A program made the translations under genes and the position numbers. This document shows, piece after piece, positions 26,734-34,163 of a stretch of 64,000 nucleotides of DNA. The DNA comes from Jiulongibacter sp966250325 (GTDB taxonomy: Bacteria > Bacteroidota > Bacteroidia > Cytophagales > Spirosomataceae): contig CBINGY010000017.1 in NCBI GenBank assembly GCA_966250325.1, positions 13,325 through 77,324 of the forward strand. The letters run 5' to 3'. The number at the start of each line of letters is the position of its first letter. Within the stretch, counting starts at the first letter, position 1. The notes below the pieces were generated by a model. That model did not search any database. It worked only from the letters and a program-made list of their open reading frames with translations, and had not been told where the DNA came from.

Positions 26734-28425
26734 GTGAAATCTGAGTCTCTATATTTATCTTATTCCAAGATAATAGTATTTGTTTTTTTTATCCTTTCTG
26801 CTTGTTTCAGCTCTTCTGTTTTTGCAAGTTCTTCTTTTATTAGCCGAAATGGAGCCCTTCCAGACAGTACCATAAATCCGGTAGCCTGCCATCTGTTTGA
26901 AGCCAACAAAGATCAGCTGGTCTTCAGTGATAATATCGATTATGAAACCTCAGTGAATAATGAGACTGCTTACGCAGACCCGGCAGGATTGGAGACCGGC
27001 TGTATGCTCACTCACAGCAATGAAAAATGGGTACTTTTTCAGGTCATAGCGGGAGATCAGTTGACATTTGACATACAAAATACAAACGGTGAAGATCTGG
27101 ACGCCGTTATATGGGGAGCCGTTCACCCCGATTCTCTGGATTTCTTATGTCAGAAAATTAAAAGCTTTCCGATTTCATGTGAGTATTCAACGGGCTTACC
27201 TCACCTAACGGTTTTCCAACCCAAAACTGGTTATTACTATCTGATGATGATCAGTAATTCCTCCAATCAGAAAACTACGGTTTTCCTGAATCAGCCATCG
27301 GGTGGCCAGGTCAAATTTGCCTATCTCTGCCCCTCAAACATCCTGCTTGATGAGCGGCTGGAAGTGACTCCATCCGGAGCCGGGACCGTTACTCTCAATA
27401 ATGAAATTCCGAGCACAAAAATTGAAGCCTTAAGTAATAACAGCGTGGTGCTAATGCCGGGCTTCTCAACAGGGGATAATGTAGTTTTTGAGGCGAATAT
27501 TAAGGAGTGTACGCTTATAAACACTCCGTATTCAGATACAACTTCTGCTCCCTTACCTCCGTGCGAAGAGTTTACAAACCACGGCTCGCATACCCCTCAT
27601 TTGTATGCCAATACCTATTCCAATGAACTGGTAGGTACCGTCTTTGCGAACAGCCAACCCGAGTACTCAACAGATTTTGTGAATTGGTACAAATTGGACA
27701 AAATGGGAATAGATGACGCCTCAGATAGATTTTTCTGGGCTTATCGTCACCCATTTACCCGCGATGCTCTGGTGTATCTAAGAACCAGAGAGGGGTGTGT
27801 TGCCTATGGGGATGTACGCCTTACCAGGCCTTACAGTTATCTAGGGGAAGAAGATACAGTACTGCCCGCACTGGCTCCTGTGGATAGTTTCATGAATATT
27901 AACAGCCCTTTCTTTGTATCTACCACCATGGGCGAGTGGCAAAGCGTTTATGATGTTTATACCATTTACCTGAAACCAGGATTGGTAAATCTGGGCTATA
28001 GGATCAACGGAGAAGGTTGGCGGTATAATGTAGAGAATGTAGCCATCTGGGAGGAGTATAATCAACGCTATGTGAACGTAACCCGAATTAACTTTTTCTC
28101 TGCCCCGAAAGATTTCATTCTTGATTTCACGCAAGATGCCGGCCAGACTATAGACCGATACGTGGTAACCCGTAACAGTGCAGGCGGACATTTCTCTGTA
28201 ACTACCACGTTTACAAGGGTTGAAGATTCAACAGTAACGGTAAATACCTTCCAGGGTGATATTAACGTTCCTATGCAGCTCGGTGGAGTTAATTCATCCG
28301 CTAGCTTTGGCAATAGCTTCTATCTGGGACATCGCGAACCCGGCAACTATATTTATCCGCTCACCTCTTCTAAAGGAGATTATGTGCTGGATGAGCATCT
28401 TTTGGTAAGAGTACGAAATCAGTAA
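26734..28425 (+). CDS. Secreted surface protein with 3-coathanger stack segment
   Basis: 563 aa with a long signal peptide (KIIVFVFFILSACFSSSVFA). Residues 65-185 resemble a pre-peptidase-type beta-sandwich (LFQVIAGDQLTFDIQNT, then YYYLMMISNSS). Around 207-260 is the 3-coathanger-like stretch IEALSNNSVVLMPGFSTGDN followed by VVFEANI, found in T9SS-exported proteins of Cytophagales. No sorting domain is visible at the C-terminus (ends LLVRVRNQ), so export to the surface by T9SS is not supported. The only plausible start is GTG; no in-frame ATG precedes the signal peptide. Upstream (26486-26733) is very A/T-rich DNA without recognisable elements. Confidence 0.65.
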   Translation: MKSESLYLSYSKIIVFVFFILSACFSSSVFASSSFISRNGALPDSTINPVACHLFEANKDQLVFSDNIDYETSVNNETAYADPAGLETGCMLTHSNEKWVLFQVIAGDQLTFDIQNTNGEDLDAVIWGAVHPDSLDFLCQKIKSFPISCEYSTGLPHLTVFQPKTGYYYLMMISNSSNQKTTVFLNQPSGGQVKFAYLCPSNILLDERLEVTPSGAGTVTLNNEIPSTKIEALSNNSVVLMPGFSTGDNVVFEANIKECTLINTPYSDTTSAPLPPCEEFTNHGSHTPHLYANTYSNELVGTVFANSQPEYSTDFVNWYKLDKMGIDDASDRFFWAYRHPFTRDALVYLRTREGCVAYGDVRLTRPYSYLGEEDTVLPALAPVDSFMNINSPFFVSTTMGEWQSVYDVYTIYLKPGLVNLGYRINGEGWRYNVENVAIWEEYNQRYVNVTRINFFSAPKDFILDFTQDAGQTIDRYVVTRNSAGGHFSVTTTFTRVEDSTVTVNTFQGDINVPMQLGGVNSSASFGNSFYLGHREPGNYIYPLTSSKGDYVLDEHLLVRVRNQ

Positions 28426-28439
28426 TTTTTTCAAGAAAC

Positions 28440-30632
28440 TTACATTTCCTCCTCCAGAAGTAAAGCCATGCGTATTTCCCCATAATTGATTTCTCCCTCC
28501 AGTTTTTCAAAAAGGGGTTTAAGCGGGTCGCCAGGTTTCACAGAAAGTTCTTTGGCCGCCACCATCACCTGCTCAAACGTCTTTCGACTTATTAGCCTCT
28601 TCAAATCCACCTCATGACCATCCTCGCGAAGCTTAATCAGGTGTGCAATAATGGTATTGACAGAAAGCTGGCGTTGCTCAGCAATAGACTCAACGCTCAA
28701 TCCTTTATCAAACAGTTCCTGAGTTTCCCGATAAGTATCCCCCTTTTCTCTCTTCTTTCCCGAAATTTGAGGAAGGCTTATGTTGGCAGTTTCCAGATTA
28801 TTCTCTTCGCAATAAGTTTTGATCTTTTCCAGAAATGCATATCCATATTTCCGCATCTTTTGTTCTCCCACACCACTCATTTGAAGCATTGCCTCCTCAC
28901 TTTGAGGCCTGTAACTGGCCATGGCATTCAGACTTCGGTCATTGAAAATAATGTAGGGAGGGAGCCCTTCTTTATCGGCGAGTTGTTTTCTCAGAATTTT
29001 TAACTGAACAAAAAGATTCTCATCCATAGGTAAATCGTCGGTATCCAGATTAACCGACCGGGACTTCTGGTTCATCAACTCCTGTCTTTCTGCAAACGAG
29101 ATGTAATTTGCGAGCAGCAGTTTCTTTTTTCCTTTCAAAATCGCTCTGCTTTGTTCGTTTAATTTGAAAGAATGGCCTTCATCATACGCAATATCCATGG
29201 CTCCGGCATTGAGCATTTGCATGAGGTAATCTGCCCATTCTTCAAACCTAAGCTCCCTGCCCACACCAAAAGTGGGAAGCTGGTCAAAGCCCCTATGAAG
29301 CAAATGCTGATTTCTGGAACCTCTCAGAATGTCAATAAGCATATTTAAGGCCACCGACTCTCCTGTTCGGGCCACGGCAGAAAGGGCTTTTTGGGCTAGT
29401 ACTGTGGCATCCATGAGTTTCGGCGGATTGAGACACACGTCGCAGTTGCCACAGTCTTGATTCACCTCTTCATTAAAGTAACTCAAAAGAATACGTCGGC
29501 GACAAATCTGTGATTCAGCGTATTGCTTCATCCGTTCCAGTTTGGCACGTAAAACCTCTTTCTGTTCTTCGGGAGCTTCCGATTCGTCAATGAACTTTCT
29601 TCGTTGCATGATGTCTGCATAACTGAAGAGCAGCAAAGCATGGGCCGGCTCGCCATCCCGGCCACCTCTGCCTATCTCCTGATAGAAGCCTTCGACATTT
29701 CCGGGCAGATTATAATGAATAACCCACCGTACATTGGATTTGTCAATACCCATTCCAAAGGCTATGGTGGCTACAATAATCTGGATATCGTCGGTAATGA
29801 ACTTCTCCTGGACCTTACTTCGCCATTCTGATGAACATCCGGCATGATAATGTTCTGCACTGAAACCCATATTCCTGAGATCTGCCGCTACCTGCTCAGT
29901 ACTTCTTCTGCTCAAACAATAGATAATCCCGCTCTGGCCGGGAGATGCCAACAGAAAATCTTTAATCTGACGCATCCGCTGCCTGCCGGGAGAAACCGTG
30001 AGCCGGATATTGGGCCTGTCAAAACTACTTACAAACTCTCTCGCATCTTCTATGTGCAACTGCCGAAGAATATCCCGCCGCGTAACGCGATCTGCCGTAG
30101 CCGTAAGAGCCATTACCGGGATATCCGGAAAAGTCTGCTTCAGCATACCAAGTTTACGGTACTCGGGTCTGAAATCATGCCCCCAGGAAGAAATACAATG
30201 TGACTCATCAATGGCAAACAAACGAATATTTAATCCTTTGAGAAAAAACTCGGCATCTGAAGCAAATAATCGCTCGGGGGCTATATAAAGAAGCTTAAGT
30301 ACTCCTGCTCTGGCTTCTGCGATAACTTCGTTTTGTTCTGAAACAGATTGAGTGCTATTTAAAAATGCCGCCTGTATGCCATTGGCCAACAATGCCTCTA
30401 CCTGGTCTTTCATAAGAGCAATGAGCGGAGAAACCACCAGAGTAAGTCCCCCGGTCATTAATGCCGGAATCTGAAAACAAATAGATTTACCTCCACCTGT
30501 AGGCATCAGTACCAGGGCGTCACCACCACCGGAAACATGCTTTATGATTTCCTCCTGCTGCGGTCTGAAGCTATCGTAACCGAAGTACTTCTTGAGTAAT
30601 TGCTGAGGTTCCATTTTTTCTACCTCTGTCAT
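28440..30632 (-). CDS. recQ: ATP-dependent DNA helicase RecQ
   Basis: 730 aa 3'-5' DNA helicase acting in recombination and fork repair. Motifs in order: LMPTGGGKSICFQIP (Walker A), AIDESHCISSWGHDFRP (DEAH), ALTATAD, and GMGIDKSNVRWVIHY with QEIGRGGRDG. The zinc-binding Cys cluster (SQICRRRILLSYF, then CGNCDVC) follows, then a winged-helix RQC, an HRDC region (FVQLKILRKQLAD, then MLQMSGVGEQKMRKYG) and a C-terminal helix-turn-helix extension. The ATG at 30632 was chosen; an upstream in-frame start at 30686 would read through the intergenic inverted repeat. Confidence 0.94.
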   Translation of the reverse strand: MTEVEKMEPQQLLKKYFGYDSFRPQQEEIIKHVSGGGDALVLMPTGGGKSICFQIPALMTGGLTLVVSPLIALMKDQVEALLANGIQAAFLNSTQSVSEQNEVIAEARAGVLKLLYIAPERLFASDAEFFLKGLNIRLFAIDESHCISSWGHDFRPEYRKLGMLKQTFPDIPVMALTATADRVTRRDILRQLHIEDAREFVSSFDRPNIRLTVSPGRQRMRQIKDFLLASPGQSGIIYCLSRRSTEQVAADLRNMGFSAEHYHAGCSSEWRSKVQEKFITDDIQIIVATIAFGMGIDKSNVRWVIHYNLPGNVEGFYQEIGRGGRDGEPAHALLLFSYADIMQRRKFIDESEAPEEQKEVLRAKLERMKQYAESQICRRRILLSYFNEEVNQDCGNCDVCLNPPKLMDATVLAQKALSAVARTGESVALNMLIDILRGSRNQHLLHRGFDQLPTFGVGRELRFEEWADYLMQMLNAGAMDIAYDEGHSFKLNEQSRAILKGKKKLLLANYISFAERQELMNQKSRSVNLDTDDLPMDENLFVQLKILRKQLADKEGLPPYIIFNDRSLNAMASYRPQSEEAMLQMSGVGEQKMRKYGYAFLEKIKTYCEENNLETANISLPQISGKKREKGDTYRETQELFDKGLSVESIAEQRQLSVNTIIAHLIKLREDGHEVDLKRLISRKTFEQVMVAAKELSVKPGDPLKPLFEKLEGEINYGEIRMALLLEEEM

Positions 30633-30645
30633 AATGTTCTTAATT

Positions 30646-30726
30646 AACCGCAAAGACGCTAGGTCGCAAGATATTTTAAGCTTCATCTGCTATCAAAAAA
30701 CTTAGCGTCTTCGCGGCTTTGCGGTT
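30646..30726. repeat. Long imperfect inverted repeat (ACCGCAAAGACGC family)
   Basis: Left arm AACCGCAAAGACGCTA (30646-30661). The right arm, TAGCGTCTT and TTTGCGGTT (30703-30711 and 30718-30726), is interrupted by six bases. This dispersed motif is frequent in Bacteroidota genomes. It fills the whole gap between recQ and ssb, ending right at the ssb stop. Confidence 0.75.
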
Positions 30727-31050
30727 TCAGTTTTCCTCCCCCCCAGCTTCAGATACTTTGATCGCCTGTACTTCGGTGATGTACACTTTCTGGTTCTCTT
30801 TATTGGTATAGTTTCGGTTAACAAGCTTACCTTCTACTTTAATGTGCTTGCCTTTGGTTACCAGTTCCTCACACTCCTCTGCCAGCTTACCCCAGGCTAC
30901 CACCCGGTGCCAGTCTGTCTTGGTCACCTGCTCGTTACCTTTCATGTAACGCTCGTTAATGGCCAGGCTAAAACTTGCAAGCTTACCGTTTTCAAAAGAT
31001 TTAACATCTGCGTTTGCTCCTGCGTTTCCGATCAATACTACTGAGTTCAT
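30727..31050 (-). CDS. ssb: Single-stranded DNA-binding protein
   Basis: 107 aa, one OB-fold (MNSVVLIGNAGANADVKSF, then FSLAINERY, then DWHRVVAWGKLAEECEELV and KVEGKLVNR). It coats single-stranded DNA in replication and repair. It is shorter than E. coli SSB and ends AGGEEN without the acidic DDxPF tip that recruits partner proteins, so it may be a secondary SSB. The start at 31050 begins the family N-terminus; 39 codons upstream in frame have no similarity. The 164 bp between ssb and dnaX hold nothing recognisable. Confidence 0.92.
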   Translation of the reverse strand: MNSVVLIGNAGANADVKSFENGKLASFSLAINERYMKGNEQVTKTDWHRVVAWGKLAEECEELVTKGKHIKVEGKLVNRNYTNKENQKVYITEVQAIKVSEAGGEEN

Positions 31051-31214
31051 ACGTGTAATTATTTTTAAGTTTAACAATGTTTCTGATCCGTTTCCCGAAT
31101 CGACATTGCAAAGTTGCAGGACCGGCCAAATACGAGTCGGTAGATAAACGATTACATTCGAATACAAGTAATTACAAGTACTTACTGTCGTTTTTGTGAT
31201 TGATTTTCAGTAGA

Positions 31215-33037
31215 TTAAAAAACAAGATCCAGCCCCAGATCATCTCTGAATTTTTTTAGAGCGGGATTTTTTTCCACCATGAGATTGTATTTTTCCTGCT
31301 CAGTGCGGGGTTTGGCTTCTTTGATTTCGGCTGTCAAAACAGCATCTAACTGAACTGATCCATTCCGTAAATCTTTTCGGATGAAGTCAATAATATCCTG
31401 CTTCAGTTCCAGAAAAAGATCCATAAGAGTCTGATTGACCAGCTTTAGCTCAATCGTATCACCTTTGAGCTCAAAGGAGGAGTCTACAATAAATCGCTCC
31501 GTTTGTTTCTTGAAAGTCTTTGATATATTGTCCAAAGCTTTCCGGATACTTTCCGGTGTATAAGCTTGTTGTTCGGTAATAGCGTTTTCTTCCGAAACTA
31601 CCTCCTCTTTTTTGCCAGATCCGATAAGTTCCATTTCCAGCTCAGTAGTAGATTTCAATCTGGAAAGTTTGGGCCGTCCGGAAGGTATTGAATTTGAAGG
31701 TTGAGGAGTTGACGAGTTAGAAAGTTTAGAAATCTCAGCATCTGACTCAGTATTGCCAACTGAATGAGAACTGGAAACGGCAGACTGTCCATTGCCAACT
31801 GCCGACTGAGAACGGCCAACTGAGGACTTAAAACCACCATCCTCCGGTCCCTCAGCCTGTCGAAGGGCCGAATGCTCTAAGCCACTACCGGACTTTTTTT
31901 TTCAGCCCCGCCGCTATCTGGCAATGAATTCAAATTTAAAACCTGCGAGATACTGGCCATTTTCATCAGCCCTATCTCTACATGAAGACGTTGATTTTTA
32001 GCTCCCTTGTACTGTAAGTCAACCTGGCTACCCAGGCTGAGTGCCGAAAGTAAAAATCCACGGTTTACTTTTTTGGTTTGATCCAGGTACTTCTTTTTAA
32101 CAGAATCAGAAACTTCCAGCAAGCCGATGGTACGGGTGTCTTGTCCCACCAGCAGATTTCGGAAATGTTCGTTCATTCCGGTCACAAACTGATGCCCGTC
32201 AAAACCTTTATCCAGCACTTCATCAAAAAGAAGAAGGGCTGCCGAGAGATCACCATCATAAAGGGCATCGGTGAGTTTGAAGTAATAATCATAATCCAAT
32301 ACGTGCAGATTTTCCAAAACCTCAGCATACGTAAGCAGCTTATCGGTAGAAAAAGTCACGTTGAGATCAAACATGCTGAGGGCGTCCCGCAGCCCGCCAT
32401 CTGCCTTTTGGGCAATTAATTCCAAAGCTTCAGGTTCGGCTTCAATACCCTCTTTAGAGGCAATATTGGCCAGATGCCCCGCCATATCCTTAATCTGAAT
32501 ACGATTGAAATCAAAAATCTGACAACGACTCAGAATAGTTGGTAAAATTTTATGTTTCTCCGTAGTAGCCAGTATAAAAATAGCATACGAAGGCGGCTCT
32601 TCCAACGTCTTCAAAAAAGCATTGAAAGCAGCAGAAGAAAGCATGTGTACCTCGTCAATAATATACACCTTATACTTCCCATCCTGCGGCGGAAAACGCA
32701 CCTGATCTATCAGATTCCGTATATCCTCCACCGAGTTATTTGAGGCTGCATCCAGCTCATGAATATTAAAAGAAGCATTCTGACTGAAGTTTTTGCAGCT
32801 GGTACATTCATTGCAGGGCTCGGTATCTTCACCTACATTCTGGCAGTTGATGGTCTTGGCCAATATCCTTGCACAGGTGGTTTTACCCACACCTCGTGGC
32901 CCGGTAAAGAGGAACGCCTGAGCCAGATGTCCCTTCTTAATTGCGTTCTTCAGCGTGGTGGTAATATGACTCTGCCCCACCACCGAATCAAAGGTGACGG
33001 GCCGGTATTTACGGGCAGATACCACGAATTGTTCCAT
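31215..33037 (-). CDS. dnaX: DNA polymerase III subunit tau, made by -1 frameshift
   Basis: The full-length clamp-loader subunit, 607 aa if a -1 shift (or insertion of one A in the transcript) occurs on the nine-A run at 31894-31902. I translated the -1 frame by hand from the run downwards: it is open without a stop through about 80 residues of Ser/Gly/Pro-rich linker (SGSGLEHS, then SVGRSQSAVGNGQSAV) into a conserved tau-like C-terminal domain (PESIRKALDNISKTF, then MVEKNPALKKFRDDLGLDL). The 1,823 nt plus one re-read base make exactly 608 codons. The C-terminal domain would bind the replicative polymerase or DnaB. A plain frameshift mutation or assembly error in the homopolymer is the alternative. 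Confidence 0.8.
31849..31867 (-). repeat. CTTCGACAGGCTGAG-type repeat inside the dnaX linker
   Basis: The minus strand reads CCCTTCGACAGGCTGAGGG, one unit of the same family as 5931-6018. In the tau frame it codes for part of the disordered linker. CCCT and AGGG at its ends can pair, so it also forms a small hairpin downstream of the slippery run. Confidence 0.6.
31877..33037 (-). CDS. dnaX: DNA polymerase III subunit gamma (zero-frame product of dnaX)
   Basis: 386 aa AAA+ clamp-loader ATPase. Residues show EQFVVSARKYRPVTFDSVVGQ at the start, Walker A GPRGVGKTTCARILA, a four-Cys zinc module (INCQNV, then PCNECTSC), DEVHMLSSAAFNAFLKTLEE and the SRC box (LSRCQIF), followed by domain III with GLRDALSMFD. 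Reading stays in frame over the A9 run and stops at 31877-31879, giving a short gamma-like product ending AEKKSPVVA. The ATG at 33037 is fixed by the family start and by the promoter box 6 nt upstream. Confidence 0.93.
   Translation of the reverse strand: MEQFVVSARKYRPVTFDSVVGQSHITTTLKNAIKKGHLAQAFLFTGPRGVGKTTCARILAKTINCQNVGEDTEPCNECTSCKNFSQNASFNIHELDAASNNSVEDIRNLIDQVRFPPQDGKYKVYIIDEVHMLSSAAFNAFLKTLEEPPSYAIFILATTEKHKILPTILSRCQIFDFNRIQIKDMAGHLANIASKEGIEAEPEALELIAQKADGGLRDALSMFDLNVTFSTDKLLTYAEVLENLHVLDYDYYFKLTDALYDGDLSAALLLFDEVLDKGFDGHQFVTGMNEHFRNLLVGQDTRTIGLLEVSDSVKKKYLDQTKKVNRGFLLSALSLGSQVDLQYKGAKNQRLHVEIGLMKMASISQVLNLNSLPDSGGAEKKSPVVA
31894..31903 (-). other. Slippery site for -1 frameshift in dnaX (G then A9)
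   Basis: On the minus strand the codons GAA AAA AAA AGT contain nine consecutive A. Downstream, TCCGGT (31892-31887) can pair with ACCGGA (31848-31843), enclosing the CCCT/AGGG hairpin, a possible stimulator. An A9 run is the known transcriptional-slippage site of Thermus dnaX, and E. coli uses A6G with ribosomal -1 shift; which applies here cannot be told. Confidence 0.75.
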
Positions 33038-33043
33038 CGCTGG

Positions 33044-33051
33044 CAAATATA
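33044..33051 (-). promoter_or_regulatory. TANNTTTG box of dnaX
   Basis: Minus-strand TATATTTG ends 6 nt before the dnaX ATG, predicting a leaderless transcript. Confidence 0.6.
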
Positions 33052-33192
33052 GAAAAAGATGTGGCGAATCATGGAAGGCGTGGAAAACTTTGACCTTCGG
33101 CAAGCTGAAGTTACAGGGTTGGAAGCATGAAGATGGAAGTTTTAAGTTGACTACTTTTTTTGAAGTTGAGCTTCCAATTTGAATTTCTTTAT

Positions 33193-33280
33193 GGGGCTTT
33201 CCCTCCTCACGTCGGGTCGGGCTTTCGCTACTCGCCCCACCGGCCATCACACGGGCCCACCCTCCCCGGCGTAGCTCAAA
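33193..33280. repeat. G/C-rich intergenic repeat-like patch
   Basis: A G/C-rich stretch with GTCGGGTCGGGCTTTCGC, unlike the A/T-rich DNA on both sides. Similar patches are dispersed between genes in Bacteroidota. It is not part of dnaX even though a frame stays open across it. The DNA between it and the dnaX promoter (33053-33192) shows nothing. Confidence 0.4.
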
Positions 33281-33308
33281 CATGCCGCTCTATCCCTAAG
33301 CCGAAGTA

Positions 33309-33352
33309 CTCGTGGCACGACTGTTCGTCAACGAGGATAGTTGTGCCATGAG
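33309..33352. repeat. Hairpin repeat, TCGTGGCACGA family, copy 1
   Basis: CTCGTGGCACGACT (33309-33322) pairs with AGTTGTGCCATGAG (33339-33352) with two G-T pairs. The 16-base loop GTTCGTCAACGAGGAT is the same as in copy 2 at 33975-34015. The two copies flank the toxin-antitoxin pair in the same orientation. Confidence 0.8.
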
Positions 33353-33387
33353 TTTTTGAAATAGCCCACGACCTATTTCAAAAACTC
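33350..33387 (-). terminator. Hairpin overlapping the toxin gene end
   Basis: GAGTTTTTGAAATAG (33350-33364) and CTATTTCAAAAACTC (33373-33387) are perfectly complementary over 15 bp around an 8-nt loop. On the minus strand the first arm is the last 15 bases of the toxin gene, so the stem starts inside the coding sequence and its A/T-rich foot would favour termination. Confidence 0.65.
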
Positions 33388-33672
33388 GTTTTCTCGGGGA
33401 TTCTGACGTGTATCCCAAAACTTAAGAACGTAAAGTGTTTCCTTTTTAAAAGAATAGAAAATGAAATAGTTCATGAGAACTATTCTCATCCTTACATCTG
33501 GAAAATCAGTAGAAATACCCATTCCCGGGTATAGTAAGAGATAACCCAGAATCCTATTAGTTTCACCAATGATTCTTCGACTGTATGTGTCAGATTTATT
33601 CCTTTTTGTCCAATACCTCACCACCGACCTCAATTCACCGGCAGCTTTCTCAGACCAAATTATGTGAGTCAT
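33373..33672 (-). CDS. RelE/ParE-type toxin
   Basis: 99 aa with the RelE/ParE superfamily layout: THIIWSEKAAGELRSVVRYW at the N-terminal helix pair, the strand GMGISTDFPDVRMRIVLMNYFIFY and the C-terminal LYVLKFWDTRQNP. The WDTRQNP ending is typical of ParE/RelE-like proteins of Bacteroidota. Whether it cuts mRNA or poisons gyrase cannot be decided. It overlaps the antitoxin gene upstream by 4 nt (ATGA). Confidence 0.88.
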   Translation of the reverse strand: MTHIIWSEKAAGELRSVVRYWTKRNKSDTYSRRIIGETNRILGYLLLYPGMGISTDFPDVRMRIVLMNYFIFYSFKKETLYVLKFWDTRQNPRENEFLK

Positions 33673-33887
33673 GAATTCAGTATGTCCGCAATTAATTTAT
33701 CATTTGAGACTGTTTTACCATCAGCTATTTGTTTCAAAGACTCCTCAATGTCTCGTTTCTGAGACGTCGTCAAATGATACACGCCCTCATCATCCATCCC
33801 TGAAACCATATTCCACAATGCCTCCAGATTTTCAGTAGGTTTCATATCCTGAATACGTGAAACAAGCTTTTCTTTGACCGCTGACAT
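33669..33887 (-). CDS. Antitoxin of the RelE/ParE-type pair
   Basis: 72 aa, mostly helical and charged (SRIQDMKPTENLEALWNMV, then TTSQKRDIEESLKQIADGK), fitting the small antitoxins that precede RelE/ParE toxins in Bacteroidota. The 4-nt overlap with the toxin gene couples their translation. A small palindrome TCTTCAC/GTGAAGA at 33937-33954, about 50 nt upstream, might be its operator. No DNA-binding motif is obvious in the protein. Confidence 0.8.
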   Translation of the reverse strand: MSAVKEKLVSRIQDMKPTENLEALWNMVSGMDDEGVYHLTTSQKRDIEESLKQIADGKTVSNDKLIADILNS

Positions 33888-33974
33888 ATTTTAATATTTA
33901 GTAGTCCTAAAGATACTCAAATCTCCGCAAACAAATTCTTCACTACGGTGAAGAGTATATTAGATTTTGAAGCA

Positions 33975-34015
33975 CTCGTGGCACGACCGTTCGTCAACGA
34001 GGATCGTGCCACGAG
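33975..34015. repeat. Hairpin repeat, TCGTGGCACGA family, copy 2
   Basis: CTCGTGGCACGA (33975-33986) pairs perfectly with TCGTGCCACGAG (34004-34015); the loop sequence is shared with copy 1 at 33309-33352. Confidence 0.8.
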
Positions 34016-34163
34016 TTTCAATCCAGTTCTCCGAACATCTCTGACTTCGAAGCCGCGAAATAAGGTCTCCTAACCAGATAAAGTAAATCAAACTCTCCAC
34101 ATTAATCCTCCCTTAATCCTTTATTAAACCCAATTCCCTATCTTCGGTCAAAACTCAAACTCT

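Noticed and set aside
31655..31840. Separate small gene in the gamma frame after the dnaX stop
   Set aside because: Its protein is low-complexity (repeated LSRQL-like text) and lies in the DNA that codes for the tau linker in the -1 frame.
31215..31894. Reading the dnaX split as a pseudogene
   Set aside because: The downstream frame is open and conserved-looking across 220 codons, the switch point is a classical slippery A run, and the offset is the -1 needed for tau, so programmed shifting is more likely. A homopolymer sequencing error remains possible.
33038..33283. N-terminal extension of dnaX
   Set aside because: The longer frame runs through a G/C-rich intergenic repeat and the promoter box; DnaX proteins begin at the EQFVVSARKYRP stretch.
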